From Bacillus tequilensis KCTC 13622 (GTDB lineage Bacteria; Bacillota; Bacilli; Bacillales; Bacillaceae), in the NCBI RefSeq assembly GCF_000507145.1, contig NZ_AYTO01000036.1:1-64000 (forward strand): a DNA stretch of 64,000 nt, given 5' to 3'. Positions 37,708 through 47,082 of the stretch are shown piece by piece. The notes below the pieces were generated by a model. The model worked only from the letters and a program-made list of their open reading frames with translations, had not been told where the DNA came from and ran no database searches. Position numbers and translations under genes: made by a program. Numbering within the stretch: the stretch's first letter is position 1; every line of letters starts with the position of its first letter.

Positions 37708-38619
37708 TTACTTCTTTGTCATTCCTTTGAAAGCAAATGCAATGTTTGACGGACGTTCTGCAAGGCGTCTCATAAAGTAGCCGTACCAATCTTCGCCGTA
37801 TGGCAGGTAGACTCTCATGTTATAACCTTCTTTTACGAGGCTGAGCTGGGTTTGCGACCGCATGCCGTACAGCATCTGAAATTCAAACTTGTCATTGGCA
37901 ATGCCATGTTCCTTGGCAAGCTGTTTTGTATAGTCGATCATTTTGTCGTCATGTGTGGCAATCGCTGTGTAATGACCGTTTAAGAGCTGCTTTCTGATGA
38001 TTTTTTTGTAATTGTCATCGACATCGCTTTTCTCCGGGAAAGCTACTTTTTCTGATTCTTTATAAGCTCCTTTTACAAGGCGAAGGAAAGGATTTAAAGA
38101 ATCCAAATCGTCAATGTCTTTTTCCGTCCGGTACAGATAGGCTTGCAGCACTGTGCTCACATGCTCGTATTTTTTTCTGAAATCTTTGAAAATATCGAGC
38201 GTTTTCTGGCATCTGACTTCATCTTCCATATCAATGGTGACCATGATGTTATGCTTCTCAGCCGTCTGAAGGATTTTCGTCATATTTTCATACACCAGAT
38301 CCATATCAATATCCAGACCCAGAGACGTCATTTTTAAAGAAACATGTGAGTTCAGCTGCTGATCCGCAATGGTTGCAATGGTTTGAATGCACTCTTCCGT
38401 ACGCTCACGCGCAACCTCGGCGCTGTTCACAAACTCGCCTAAATGATCGACAGTAACTGACAAGCCTTGGCTGTTAAGCTGTCGAATGGTCGGGATTGAA
38501 CTGTTAAAATCATTCCCGCCGATAATTTTACCCGCTGCTACCCGGCTTCCCCAGTTCTTCGCCATTTTATTGAGAAAGCCGCTTTTGGATAAAAATAAGA
38601 AAAAATCTCTTGTGATCAC
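37708..38619 (-). CDS. putB: Proline dehydrogenase PutB
   Basis: A 303-residue FAD-dependent proline dehydrogenase, giving P5C and electrons to the respiratory chain. It has the single-domain beta/alpha barrel. The flavin and substrate motif [20 protein letters not shown] (about residues 271-290) is intact, as are [10 protein letters not shown] and ATHDDKM. GTG 38619 (reading ITRDFF next) gives the 168 length; a longer start at GTG 38634 is less likely. First gene of putBCP. Confidence 0.95.
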   Translation of the reverse strand: MITRDFFLFLSKSGFLNKMAKNWGSRVAAGKIIGGNDFNSSIPTIRQLNSQGLSVTVDHLGEFVNSAEVARERTEECIQTIATIADQQLNSHVSLKMTSLGLDIDMDLVYENMTKILQTAEKHNIMVTIDMEDEVRCQKTLDIFKDFRKKYEHVSTVLQAYLYRTEKDIDDLDSLNPFLRLVKGAYKESEKVAFPEKSDVDDNYKKIIRKQLLNGHYTAIATHDDKMIDYTKQLAKEHGIANDKFEFQMLYGMRSQTQLSLVKEGYNMRVYLPYGEDWYGYFMRRLAERPSNIAFAFKGMTKK

Positions 38620-38808
38620 TTCCAACCTCAACACCCCGCAATCTAAGAAGTATTTGTATGAGTTTATTGTAAATGGACAAAACCATCGTTCACAATATTC
38701 TCAAAATACAAAGATTCTGATAATTTTTGTGGGTTTGCCACAATCAGATAGTTAGAAAGTCGGGGGACATTCTGTCGAATAAAGAAGAAAAGGAAGCGAC
38801 AAAAAACA
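38620..38808 (-). promoter_or_regulatory. putB upstream region with a perfect dyad, possible PutR site
   Basis: Within this 189-bp spacer TTGTGG-GTTTG-CCACAA (38727-38743) is an exact 6+5+6 inverted repeat about 108 bp upstream of the putB start. An activator site for PutR is expected here. No clean sigma-A promoter stands out between the dyad and the gene. I see no ycgL terminator upstream that would explain the dyad, and it has no T run. Confidence 0.5.
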
Positions 38809-39591
38809 TCAGCTTCCTCCATCCTTCCACACTTCTTCAACCGTATTCAAAAGCAAACGATTCAATTCAGGTGTCATATCCTTTTGTTCTGCTTTCAGCG
38901 TTTTTGCCGCTTCCATGATTCTGTCGATTTCCGTTTCAATGAATTGGTGAATGACTTGAATTCTTGCTTCGAGATCAAGCTCTTCGCCTCTTCTTTTCCG
39001 TTCAAGCAAGGTTTCCATTTCTGCCTTCAGTTCAGGATCAGTCACATGTTCATTCATTAAAACCGTAAAGTCCATAGGCGGAATGGTTCCGTGCTTTTCA
39101 ATCCATTTGCAGGCCAAAATAGGCCGGAGCACGTAGAAATACTTTTTGATTTTGACCTCTTGCCCTTGAAGGTAATCCTTGACGTTCCTTCTCGCCATGT
39201 TGATATAGTGATAGACGCTTGCTTCAGGCTTAAATGCTTCCGTCCGCAGTTTTCTTAACCGCTCTGCGGTCGTAAATGCTTCGTAATACACAATGTCAGA
39301 GGACAGCCATTCAAGAAGCGGCGGGTTGGACTTTTTAAAGAGGCGCAGCGTCTTTCTCAGCTCCCAGCCGCTGATATCCAGCAAATCGTGAATCGGTTCT
39401 TCTATCACATCCCGCTCCTGCTCAATCGAAAAATACCACTCCTTTTTCGGCACATAAATAAAGCGGACATCGTAATCACTATCCTGCGATGGGAATCCCC
39501 ATGCGCGGCTTCCTGACTCAACGGCATATACGATTTTGACTCCGTATGACTGCTCAATCCGTTTTAATTCATCAATGATTCTTTGTTTCAT
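38809..39591 (-). CDS. ycgL: YcgL, predicted nucleotidyltransferase
   Basis: A 260-residue protein with a pol-beta-type nucleotidyltransferase core: GSRAWGFPSQDSDYDVRF (about 26-43) contains the GS helix and the DxD metal pair (DSDYD). The rest is helical, with NMARRNVKDYL and LRPILACKW conserved in the YcgL/YbfI-like family. The substrate is unknown. ATG 39591 is preceded by TGGAGA and gives the 168 length. It lies downstream of cah, separated by a terminator. Confidence 0.85.
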   Translation of the reverse strand: MKQRIIDELKRIEQSYGVKIVYAVESGSRAWGFPSQDSDYDVRFIYVPKKEWYFSIEQERDVIEEPIHDLLDISGWELRKTLRLFKKSNPPLLEWLSSDIVYYEAFTTAERLRKLRTEAFKPEASVYHYINMARRNVKDYLQGQEVKIKKYFYVLRPILACKWIEKHGTIPPMDFTVLMNEHVTDPELKAEMETLLERKRRGEELDLEARIQVIHQFIETEIDRIMEAAKTLKAEQKDMTPELNRLLLNTVEEVWKDGGS

Positions 39592-39633
39592 ATCTATTCG
39601 TCTCCAGTCTGTTCTCATTCCGGCAATTTGCAG

Positions 39634-39663
39634 AAAAAAACCGCCTGATGAAGCACGGCGGCT
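39634..39663 (-). terminator. cah terminator
   Basis: Read on the minus strand, GCCGCC pairs with GGCGGT over an 11-base loop and is followed by TTTTTTT. Confidence 0.85.
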
Positions 39664-39674
39664 TTTCACGTTTA

Positions 39675-40631
39675 TCAGCCTTTAAGATGCTGCTTAAAGA
39701 AAGCGAGTTTTTCCGTTTGGAAGGCAGGAATATACTCATGCCCAAAGTATCGGTACACCTTCAGCTCTTTCTCTGTCTCTAAATGGTTGTAGGCGGCAAA
39801 CACGGTGGACGGCGGCGTGACCTTGTCAATCAGACCGATCGACATCAGAACAGGCACTTTCACACGGTCCGCGAGATTCATAATATCGAAATATGAAAGT
39901 GTCTTCATCGCCTGCGCTTCTGTTTCCGGGCTGCCATTTCTTCTGAAGAAGGAATTGATTTCAAGGTACGGCTGTTCAAGCGCCACATCAATGGCCCGCT
40001 CAAAATTGCTTAAATAAGGATAATCGGCAGCCGCGGCTTTCGGAATGTTTGACAGAGCCGCCGCTGCAATGGTTAAGCCCCCGCCTTGGCTTCCGCCTGT
40101 CACACCGATTCGTGTTTTGTCGACTTCGTCAAAGCTGCTGATCACTTCAAGCGCGCGGACGGCATCCAAATAAACGCCCCGGTAATAGTATGTATCTTTA
40201 TCAAGAATGCCTTTTGTCATCCAGCCCAACGCGTGGCCGTGCGGAGAAATACTCGTATCCTCGCTGCTCTGCTGGCCGCGGACAAGCATTCCGAATGCGG
40301 CATATCCGTGAAGCGCCCAATTCACCATTTCATGAATCTCACCGTCATAGCTTGCGTTGTAACCGTGATATTTCACGATCGCCGGATGCGGGCCTTCCTT
40401 GTCAGGCACAGCGTACCATCCGGCAATGCGGGCCTTCCCGAAGCTTTTATAAGTGAGGCGGTACACCTTGACTCCATCAGCAGGATAATCAACCGGCTGT
40501 AAATCAGGTGATGCTTGGATTTTCGCAAGTTCGTCCAAAGACGATTTCCAAAACTCAGAAAAATCATTCGGAGTTGTTTTTTCAGGCTTATACGTTTGCA
40601 GTTGGTCGAGCGGCAGATCGAATAGTTGCAT
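39675..40631 (-). CDS. cah: Cephalosporin-C deacetylase (acetyl xylan esterase family 7)
   Basis: A 318-residue CE7 carbohydrate esterase that removes acetyl groups from short xylooligosaccharides and cephalosporin C. It is cytosolic (no signal peptide) and hexameric in the family. The nucleophile is Ser181 in GGSQGGG; the Asp is in DKVTPPST and the His in GHEYIP (about 298). RGQQSSED supplies the conserved RGQ motif. Full length. Single gene with its own terminator. Confidence 0.96.
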   Translation of the reverse strand: MQLFDLPLDQLQTYKPEKTTPNDFSEFWKSSLDELAKIQASPDLQPVDYPADGVKVYRLTYKSFGKARIAGWYAVPDKEGPHPAIVKYHGYNASYDGEIHEMVNWALHGYAAFGMLVRGQQSSEDTSISPHGHALGWMTKGILDKDTYYYRGVYLDAVRALEVISSFDEVDKTRIGVTGGSQGGGLTIAAAALSNIPKAAAADYPYLSNFERAIDVALEQPYLEINSFFRRNGSPETEAQAMKTLSYFDIMNLADRVKVPVLMSIGLIDKVTPPSTVFAAYNHLETEKELKVYRYFGHEYIPAFQTEKLAFFKQHLKG

Positions 40632-40702
40632 TTCCGATTATTCCCCTTTGTTTTATAAGATTTTATTTGTATTCTTATATTACCACGTTCCGAACCTATT
40701 TT

Positions 40703-41677
40703 CTAAATATTTTCACTTTCATTTTCCACACTGCCTTCATCAAACGTTTGTTTAAGACTTTCCCGGCTTAGTTCAATAAAGGACTGAGCTGTCAAACTGA
40801 TATAGCGGTTCTTTAGAAATACAAAGACGAGGGTTCGTGATGGCGCGGATTGAATCGATAAATAGATCACAGCCGGATCTTTATCCCTTTTGACCATATT
40901 CGGCGCCATTGTCACACCTAAACCATTGGCCACAAGAGATTGGGCGGTTTCAATATGGCTCGTCTTAAAGGCTGCATTCGGCTTAAAGCCGCTTTCCGCA
41001 CAGAGATCAAGCACCGTCCGCCGAAAACCGAATCCTTCTTTTAACAAAATAAATGGTACGTTCCTTACCATATCAAGCGGCACGCACGGCCGCCGGCCCT
41101 CCTCGCCCTCCAGCGCTTTCTCTATCAGCGCGGCCATTTCCGGCGGCATCCACCTTTGTTTTTCCTTTGGCACTGCAAGGACAATCGGTTCCGTGAGCAA
41201 AGGTGTAATGGCGAGCCGCTCATCCTCGATTGGCAAGGATAAAACAGAAAGGTCAACCTCTCCCTTTGCCGTCATTTCCTCTAAAGAAACCGGATCTTTT
41301 TCAACAAGCTGAACCTCCACATGAGGATAGCGCGCCAAAAACTGTTTCAGCAGCGGCGGAAAGAGGTACCTCCCCGTTACAGCAGGAATCCCAATGGAAA
41401 GCTTGTGCCCGATCCCCTGCGACCGCTCCTGCATCTCCCTGAGCAAGTCATCTCTGGAACGAATGATGTCCTCGGCTTTTTCAATGAACCGCCGGCCGTG
41501 GGGTGTCAGCGTAACAGAGCCGTGAGATCTGTGAAAAAGAGGAAGCCCCAGCTCAGCCTCAAGCTTTTTGATTTGCTGACTAAGAGACGGCTGAGCGATA
41601 TGAAGATGCTCTGCCGCCTTTGTAAAACTTTGGCGCCGGGCAATTTCCGCTGCGTACCCCATCACTTTAATATCCAT
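40703..41677 (-). CDS. ycgK: YcgK, LysR-family regulator
   Basis: A 324-residue LTTR. The N-terminal wHTH is clear (SFTKAAEHLHIAQPSLSQQI, about residues 15-34) and is followed by an effector-binding domain of the CynR/CatM kind (LSIGIPAVTGRYLFPPLL). The start is ATG 41677 behind GGAGGC; the in-frame ATG four codons upstream overlaps that site. It is divergent from ycgJ, and a perfect 15-bp palindrome overlaps its ribosome-site region. The ligand is unknown. Confidence 0.93.
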   Translation of the reverse strand: MDIKVMGYAAEIARRQSFTKAAEHLHIAQPSLSQQIKKLEAELGLPLFHRSHGSVTLTPHGRRFIEKAEDIIRSRDDLLREMQERSQGIGHKLSIGIPAVTGRYLFPPLLKQFLARYPHVEVQLVEKDPVSLEEMTAKGEVDLSVLSLPIEDERLAITPLLTEPIVLAVPKEKQRWMPPEMAALIEKALEGEEGRRPCVPLDMVRNVPFILLKEGFGFRRTVLDLCAESGFKPNAAFKTSHIETAQSLVANGLGVTMAPNMVKRDKDPAVIYLSIQSAPSRTLVFVFLKNRYISLTAQSFIELSRESLKQTFDEGSVENESENI

Positions 41678-41687
41678 TTCAGCCTCC

Positions 41688-41702
41688 ATAGGTTGAACCT
41701 AT
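41688..41702. promoter_or_regulatory. Palindrome between ycgK and ycgJ, likely YcgK operator
   Basis: ATAGGTT-G-AACCTAT is an exact 15-bp palindrome that fits the LysR T-N11-A pattern. It lies just before the ycgK start, where a repressing autoregulatory site would be placed, and could also serve ycgJ. Confidence 0.6.
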
Positions 41703-41793
41703 CGTTTTTATCATTTTTATATCTTGGACGAATCATAACAGAAATTGCTAACATAATCCATATCATCATTTGCAAAAGAAGGAGCTGGTCCAG

Positions 41794-42555
41794 ATGACAA
41801 ACGAAACACCGTTTTCTAAAAACGCCGAAATGTATCGGGATAAGAAAGTTTTTGCCGAGGAAGAAGATTTGGGGTTAATGATCAAAACAGCGGATTGCCG
41901 GTCAGAACATCGGGTGCTGGATATCGGAGCGGGCGCCGGTCATACTGCACTGGCATTTTCCCCATATGTACTGGAATGCGCAGGCATTGATGCGACGAAA
42001 GAGATGGTAGAGGTTGCGTCCTCCTTTGCGCAAGAAAAAGGAGCTGGGAACGTACGCTTCCAGCAAGGAACAGCAGAGTCTCTCCCCTTCCCCGACGATT
42101 CATTTGATATCATCACCTGCCGATACGCTGCCCACCATTTTTCAGATGTCCGTAAATCCGTCAGCGAAGTGGCACGCGTGCTGAAAAAGAACGGCCGTTT
42201 CCTCTTGGTCGATCATTACGCGCCAGAAGCCCCCGCTCTTGATGAGTTTGTCAATCACCTGAACCGGCTCCGGGACCCCTCCCATGTCCGGGAAAGCTCA
42301 TTATCAGAATGGCAGGCGATGTTCGCCGCCAACCAGCTGGACTATCAGGACATCCAAAAGTGGAATTTGCCGATCCAATACGAAAGCTGGATCAAACGGG
42401 GCGGAACCCCGGCCGATCGGGAAAAACAGATTATCAGCCTTTTACATCAAGCATCAGAAAAAGCACGTGATACGTTCTGCGTCAAATTCACCCAAAACGG
42501 ACATCCCGACTCCTTTTGCTTAAAAGCGATTTTGATACAAGGCATAAAACGATAA
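41794..42555 (+). CDS. ycgJ: YcgJ, SAM-dependent methyltransferase
   Basis: A 253-residue class I methyltransferase of the UbiE/COQ5 type. SAM motif I VLDIGAGAGHTALAF (about 40-54) and motif II-III DSFDIITCRYAAHHF (about 106-120) are intact. The substrate is unknown. ATG 41794 lies 9 nt after AAGGAGC, giving the 168 length. It is divergent from ycgK, which may control it. Confidence 0.92.
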   Translation: MTNETPFSKNAEMYRDKKVFAEEEDLGLMIKTADCRSEHRVLDIGAGAGHTALAFSPYVLECAGIDATKEMVEVASSFAQEKGAGNVRFQQGTAESLPFPDDSFDIITCRYAAHHFSDVRKSVSEVARVLKKNGRFLLVDHYAPEAPALDEFVNHLNRLRDPSHVRESSLSEWQAMFAANQLDYQDIQKWNLPIQYESWIKRGGTPADREKQIISLLHQASEKARDTFCVKFTQNGHPDSFCLKAILIQGIKR

Positions 42556-42585
42556 AAAAAGCCGTGCGCACCGCACGGCTTTTTA
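42554..42585. terminator. Bidirectional terminator ycgJ/aroK
   Basis: AGCCGTGCG and CGCACGGCT form a perfect stem with a very short loop, flanked by A and T runs on both sides, so it works for both convergent genes. Confidence 0.92.
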
Positions 42586-43143
42586 CATGGGCTGATAAAG
42601 ATCCCAGCCGATTTTTAATGTCTCTACAATGTAATCGGCGACCTCTTCCGGGGAAAGGTTGTCTGTCGCCACTTTTGAATTGTGTTTGTCGTAAATGACT
42701 TTTCTTTCATTAAACAGCTGTTCCATTTCATCCATTGAACGGTTATGCAGCACCGGGCGGCTCTCGATCAATAGATTCGCGCGCTGCTTCCAGTTCTCCC
42801 AAGACAGATCCAAATGCAATACGAGACAGTTTTCCAGACAGCACGTTCTGATTTCCTCTTGTTTAAAAGACCCGCCGCCCAGAGACACGATCTTGAATCG
42901 TTTATGATGGCAGATGTCCAAGATATATTCCTTCTCCGTTTTCCGGAAAAAGTCTTCTCCCTTTTCCTCAAACATCTCAGGAATTGTCATGTTGAAATCT
43001 TTTTCGATCTCTTGATCAACATCAATAAAATCTCTATATAATTTCTTAGCGACCAATTGGCCGATTGTCGTTTTCCCCACACCCATGAATCCGATCAGGA
43101 CGATATTTCTTTCTCTTACTGGGATGGCTCGTTTAGCGTTCAT
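42583..43143 (-). CDS. aroK: Shikimate kinase AroK
   Basis: A 186-residue P-loop kinase phosphorylating shikimate to shikimate 3-phosphate in aromatic amino acid synthesis. Walker A is GFMGVGKTTIG (about 18-28); FIDVDQEIE and GGGSFKQEE are substrate motifs. It is a stand-alone gene, as in 168 (aroK, formerly aroI). ATG follows AAGGAGGAT, with somewhat long spacing. Confidence 0.95.
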   Translation of the reverse strand: MNAKRAIPVRERNIVLIGFMGVGKTTIGQLVAKKLYRDFIDVDQEIEKDFNMTIPEMFEEKGEDFFRKTEKEYILDICHHKRFKIVSLGGGSFKQEEIRTCCLENCLVLHLDLSWENWKQRANLLIESRPVLHNRSMDEMEQLFNERKVIYDKHNSKVATDNLSPEEVADYIVETLKIGWDLYQPM

Positions 43144-43364
43144 CTTCGGCGAAATCCTCCTAAGGAATGAAATTTTATATTCATTATATGCTTATTTAGC
43201 GAATATTTATATAGATACCGGCTTTACCGGTCAAGCTTATAGTGCGCTTTGTTGTTTAGCCATTTTTGCCTGAATGACATTCATTGTACAACATTTCTGC
43301 AGGTATTTTAATACTTCGACGCAAAAAAGCAATAAACCCTTCCGCCTTTATTATTTTTCCAGCT
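43144..43364. other. Intergenic stretch aroK-tmrB
   Basis: Between the divergent aroK and tmrB genes 221 bases carry no open frame with a ribosome site. It should hold the two promoters, but I could not place convincing -35/-10 pairs. Confidence 0.4.
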
Positions 43365-43389
43365 GACTCTTCGATTGAAGGGTCTTTTT
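43365..43389 (+). terminator. Terminator-like hairpin ahead of tmrB
   Basis: GACTCTTC and GAAGGGTC pair (one G-T pair) around GATT and are followed by TTTTT, 32 nt before the tmrB start and on the same strand. This is the form of an attenuator, or of a terminator blocking read-through into tmrB. Confidence 0.65.
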
Positions 43390-43420
43390 CTGTATGATGA
43401 ATAGGAAGGGAGAAATGGCG

Positions 43421-44014
43421 ATGATCATTTGGATAAACGGGGCATTCGGTTCCGGAAAAACACAAACAGCCTTCGAACTGCACAGAAGGCTGAACCCATC
43501 TTACGTGTATGATCCCGAGAAAATGGGTTTTGCGCTACGCTCCATGGTGCCGCAGGAGATCGCAAAGGACGATTTTCAAAGCTATCCTTTATGGCGGGCG
43601 TTCAATTACAGTTTGCTAGCTTCTCTGACAGATACATACCGCGGCATCATTATTGTGCCTATGACGATTGTACATCCTGAATACTTCAATGAGATCATCG
43701 GCAGGCTCAGACAGGAAGGCAGGATCGTTCACCACTTTACACTAATGGCTTCAAAGGAAACCTTGTTAAAAAGGCTGCGCACCAGAGCAGAAGGAAAAAA
43801 CTCATGGGCCGCCAAACAAATCGACCGCTGTGTTGAAGGATTATCATCACCCATTTTTGAGGACCACATTCAAACAGACCACCTGTCGATTCAGGATGTG
43901 GCAGAGAACATTGCCGCGAGAGCCGAACTCCCATTAGATCCTGATATGAGAGGCAGCCTCCGAAGGTTCACCGACAGATTAATGGTAAAGCTGAATCATA
44001 TCCGCATAAAATAA
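43421..44014 (+). CDS. tmrB: TmrB, tunicamycin resistance ATP-binding protein
   Basis: A 197-residue ATP-binding, membrane-associated protein that confers tunicamycin resistance in B. subtilis when expressed strongly. Walker A is [12 protein letters not shown] (about 6-17). It resembles a nucleoside kinase-like P-loop fold. ATG 43421 follows AAGGGAGAAATGGCG and gives the 168 length. The attenuator-like hairpin just upstream suggests expression is normally low. Confidence 0.93.
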   Translation: MIIWINGAFGSGKTQTAFELHRRLNPSYVYDPEKMGFALRSMVPQEIAKDDFQSYPLWRAFNYSLLASLTDTYRGIIIVPMTIVHPEYFNEIIGRLRQEGRIVHHFTLMASKETLLKRLRTRAEGKNSWAAKQIDRCVEGLSSPIFEDHIQTDHLSIQDVAENIAARAELPLDPDMRGSLRRFTDRLMVKLNHIRIK

Positions 44015-44030
44015 AGCTTCTGTACACGAC

Positions 44031-44056
44031 AAAAGCCCGCTCCGAGAGCGGGCTTT
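44031..44056. terminator. Bidirectional terminator tmrB/nadE
   Basis: AAAGCCCGCTC pairs perfectly with GAGCGGGCTTT around CGA. T-rich flanks favour both directions. Confidence 0.92.
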
Positions 44057-44063
44057 CTTCATT

Positions 44064-44882
44064 TTATTTCCACCAGTCATCAAACATAGATGCCGGAACC
44101 TGACGTTTATGCTCAGTTACGCTATAGCGTTTTTCCAGTGCTTCTGACACTTTCGCTGACACTTCTTTCCCTTCGAGATAATCATCAATTTCCTCGTAGG
44201 AAATGCCCAGCTCTGTTTCATCCGTCTGCTGCGGCTTTTCGTCGAGCAGATCGGCAGTTGGCTCTTTTAAGTATAAACGTTCCGGTGCGCCCAGCTCTTT
44301 CAGCAGGCTTCTTCCCTGGCGCTTCGTCAATCCAGTCAGCGGCAGGAGATCCGCTCCTCCATCACCGTACTTCGTAAAGAAACCGGTGACAGCCTCAGCT
44401 GCGTGGTCAGTGCCAATGACAAGAAGGCCTTCTTGTCCGCCGATCGCGTATTGAGCGATCATTCGCGTTCTTGCTTTTACGTTTCCTTTATTAAAGTCAG
44501 TCAGCTGATCGCCCGTCTCCTGCTGATACTGATCAGAAAACGCGCTGACTGTCGACTTAATGTCAAACTTCCATGATTTATCCGGTTTAATGAACTTCAA
44601 TGCAAGCTGGGCATCGTCTTCGTCCTGCTGTGTGCCGTGCGGAAGGCGTACCGCGATAAATTGAGCGTCTCCGCCCTCTTCGCGAATGCGCTCAGCCGCA
44701 AGCTGAGCCAGTCTTCCCGCAAGTGTGGAATCCTGTCCGCCGCTGATTCCCAATACAAAGCCTTTAGCACCGGTTTTCTTTACATATTGTTTTAAAAAAT
44801 TGATTCGGTCCTCAATTTCTTGCTTTGAATCAATTGAGGGCTTCACATGTAATTCACGCATAATCTTTTCCTGCATGCTCAT
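44064..44882 (-). CDS. nadE: NH3-dependent NAD+ synthetase NadE
   Basis: A 272-residue enzyme making NAD+ from deamido-NAD+, ATP and ammonia. It has the PP-loop [13 protein letters not shown] (about 46-58) and the conserved [10 protein letters not shown] and [20 protein letters not shown] segments. There is no glutaminase domain, so it uses free ammonia. ATG 44882 has AGGAGG 10 nt upstream; an earlier ATG (44891) is too close to it. Single gene. Confidence 0.96.
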   Translation of the reverse strand: MSMQEKIMRELHVKPSIDSKQEIEDRINFLKQYVKKTGAKGFVLGISGGQDSTLAGRLAQLAAERIREEGGDAQFIAVRLPHGTQQDEDDAQLALKFIKPDKSWKFDIKSTVSAFSDQYQQETGDQLTDFNKGNVKARTRMIAQYAIGGQEGLLVIGTDHAAEAVTGFFTKYGDGGADLLPLTGLTKRQGRSLLKELGAPERLYLKEPTADLLDEKPQQTDETELGISYEEIDDYLEGKEVSAKVSEALEKRYSVTEHKRQVPASMFDDWWK

Positions 44883-45014
44883 CCCAATCATTCCTCCTGT
44901 ACAATTCGCTGTTTCTTATTTGATCATTTCCCGAAATTGATGAAAATGAATCATGACAATGATGTATCCCTATTAAATATAGCACAGGTCTTCATTCACA
45001 GTGAACAAGAGAGA

Positions 45015-45611
45015 TCAGCTGACTTCCACCCGTATAGACGTGACACTTTCGCCATTGCACTTTCCTTTTTCAATCGGGCAGGAAGAAAACGCGACGATCA
45101 AATCCATTTCCGCCCGCAGCCTTACATAGTCCCCGGCATTCGAGAGCGGCGTTTCCACAGACAGGTTCCCTTTTTCATCAAGAACCGTGTTCATAAAAAT
45201 CGCAAATGGGTAATGCATGTGGGGCTTTGGCACGCCAAACTGTTCAAGCGCACGGTTCATATTGTCATAGCACGTATCCTGGAATTCATCCTTTTGCTTG
45301 CCGTATAACAGCCTGTTCATATCAGGGCGGCAAGCAGGAAGCAGCAGATCATGCTTGCCGACCGTATCCTCGATCAGCGTCAGCATCGGTTTGTACAGAT
45401 TAGAATAGATATGGTCATTCACCTTTACGTTTATGGAATGATTGGCATCAATTGTCGCTCCCTGATCAAGATGCTCGTAAAAATCCTTGGCATGGTACGC
45501 GACAAAATCAGCCACCTGCTGCCCTTCAACGTCAACCACCTTCAAAATCTGCCCCTTTTTCAGCTTCAGTCCAAGCCCTTTCTTCGGCTCTACGATATAT
45601 TGCTGTGCCAT
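45015..45611 (-). CDS. ycgI: YcgI, DUF1989 (urea carboxylase-associated family) protein
   Basis: A 198-residue protein of DUF1989. This family is often linked to urea carboxylase or nitrogen-compound genes. Conserved elements are GQQVADFVAYH (about 30-40), ACRPDMNRLLYG and PFAIFMNTVLDEKGNL. An enzymatic role is not shown here. ATG 45611 (MAQQYIVEP) behind AAAGGAGT gives the family length; a long in-frame extension upstream is rejected. It is divergent from the permease ycgH, hinting at a shared substrate class. Confidence 0.88.
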   Translation of the reverse strand: MAQQYIVEPKKGLGLKLKKGQILKVVDVEGQQVADFVAYHAKDFYEHLDQGATIDANHSINVKVNDHIYSNLYKPMLTLIEDTVGKHDLLLPACRPDMNRLLYGKQKDEFQDTCYDNMNRALEQFGVPKPHMHYPFAIFMNTVLDEKGNLSVETPLSNAGDYVRLRAEMDLIVAFSSCPIEKGKCNGESVTSIRVEVS

Positions 45612-45734
45612 AGCTTTACTCCTTTTTTCATTAGTATGGGCGTTCGCCGCCTTCTCCATGTAAAAAGAGGCAAAAATCCGATGCATATAAGCTTCGGGCA
45701 GGTCGCAATCTAATCTTAGATAAAAGGGGTTGAA

Positions 45735-47081
45735 ATGATTATGGGTCAAACTAAAAAAGACCAGCAAAAAGGGAATCTGGCTTGGTGGCAGCTGTCTCTG
45801 ATCGGAGTCGGCTGCACAATCGGAACAGGATTTTTTCTCGGGTCCAGCATCGCAATTGTCAAAAGCGGTTTTTCCGTTCTCCTTTCATTTCTTATCGCAG
45901 GGATCGGTACTTATTTTGTCTTTGAACAGCTTGCCAAGCTGTCGGCGAAACAGCCTGAAAAAGGCTCGTTTTGTGCGTATGCGCGAAAAGCGTTTGGCAA
46001 ATGGGCTGGCTTCAGCAACGGCTGGGTGTACTGGTCCTCAGAAATGCTGATTACCGGAAGCCAATTGACAGCCATTTCACTATTTACAAAGCATTGGTTT
46101 CCTCAAGTTCCGTTATGGGTGTTTGCTTCAATCTACGCCGTACTCGGGCTTCTCATTATTTTCACCGGGCTGTCTGTATTTGAGAAGACTGAAAACGTGC
46201 TGGCCGTCATCAAAACAGCCGCTATTTTTATGTTTATTGTCATTGCCATCCTGGCATTATGCGGCATCCTGTCCGGCGGAAAGCCTGATGTACAGGTTCC
46301 AAACAAGACAAGTGAATTTTTTCCATACGGCGCTATGGGACTGTGGACAGGCTTAATCTACGCGTTTTACGCATTTGGCGGAATTGAAGTCATGGGGCTG
46401 ATGGCGGTTCACTTAAAAAAACCAGAGGAAGCGTCAAAATCAGGGAAGCTGATGCTGGCAACACTGGCTATTATTTACATTATATCAATCGGGCTGGCTT
46501 TGCTTTTGGTTCCGTTACGCACGTTTACAGAAGAGGACAGCCCGTTCATTACGTCGTTAAAAGGGCATCACCTTGAGATCATCCTCGATATTTTTAACGG
46601 GATTTTCATTATCGCCGGGTTCTCGACGCTTGTCGCTTCGCTTTTCGCGGTTACGACATTGCTTTGTACGATGGCAGATGACGGCGACGCGCCGAAATGC
46701 TTTACCTTAAAGGAAGGCAAAAAAATATGCTGGCCGGCGCTGGGGCTGACGTTTGCGGGGCTTGTTTTATCGATTATTCTGTCTTTAGTGCTGCCGAAAA
46801 ACATTTATGAGCACATGACGACAGCAGCCGGGCTTATGCTTTTATACACTTGGCTGTTTATCCTGTTCTCCAGCAAAAAGCTGACCGAACCTGAGGGCAT
46901 GGGGAAAACGCAAATTTATTTGGCGGTGATTCTGATTGCTGCGGCTGTGTCCGGTACATTGTTTGAAAAATCAAGCCGGCCCGGATTTTTTGTGAGCATA
47001 GGCTTTCTCGCGATCATTGCCGTCGTGACCATGATCTATCAAAAAAAACAGGGACATAAAGACCGCCCTGCCAGCTCGTGA
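45735..47081 (+). CDS. ycgH: YcgH, amino acid permease (APC family)
   Basis: A 448-residue APC-superfamily transporter with about 12 helices. GVGCTIGTGFFLGSS (about 24-38) is the substrate-binding unwound part of TM1, and FYAFGGIEVMGLMA in TM6 is typical of the AAT group. The substrate is unknown. The start ATG follows AAAGGGGTTGAA. It ends 1 nt before the convergent ycgG with no hairpin between. Confidence 0.92.
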   Translation: MIMGQTKKDQQKGNLAWWQLSLIGVGCTIGTGFFLGSSIAIVKSGFSVLLSFLIAGIGTYFVFEQLAKLSAKQPEKGSFCAYARKAFGKWAGFSNGWVYWSSEMLITGSQLTAISLFTKHWFPQVPLWVFASIYAVLGLLIIFTGLSVFEKTENVLAVIKTAAIFMFIVIAILALCGILSGGKPDVQVPNKTSEFFPYGAMGLWTGLIYAFYAFGGIEVMGLMAVHLKKPEEASKSGKLMLATLAIIYIISIGLALLLVPLRTFTEEDSPFITSLKGHHLEIILDIFNGIFIIAGFSTLVASLFAVTTLLCTMADDGDAPKCFTLKEGKKICWPALGLTFAGLVLSIILSLVLPKNIYEHMTTAAGLMLLYTWLFILFSSKKLTEPEGMGKTQIYLAVILIAAAVSGTLFEKSSRPGFFVSIGFLAIIAVVTMIYQKKQGHKDRPASS

Positions 47082-47082
47082 T

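Noticed and set aside
45612-45767. 52-residue N-terminal extension of ycgI
   Set aside because: It overlaps the start of divergent ycgH and has no ribosome site; ATG 45611 follows AAAGGAGT.
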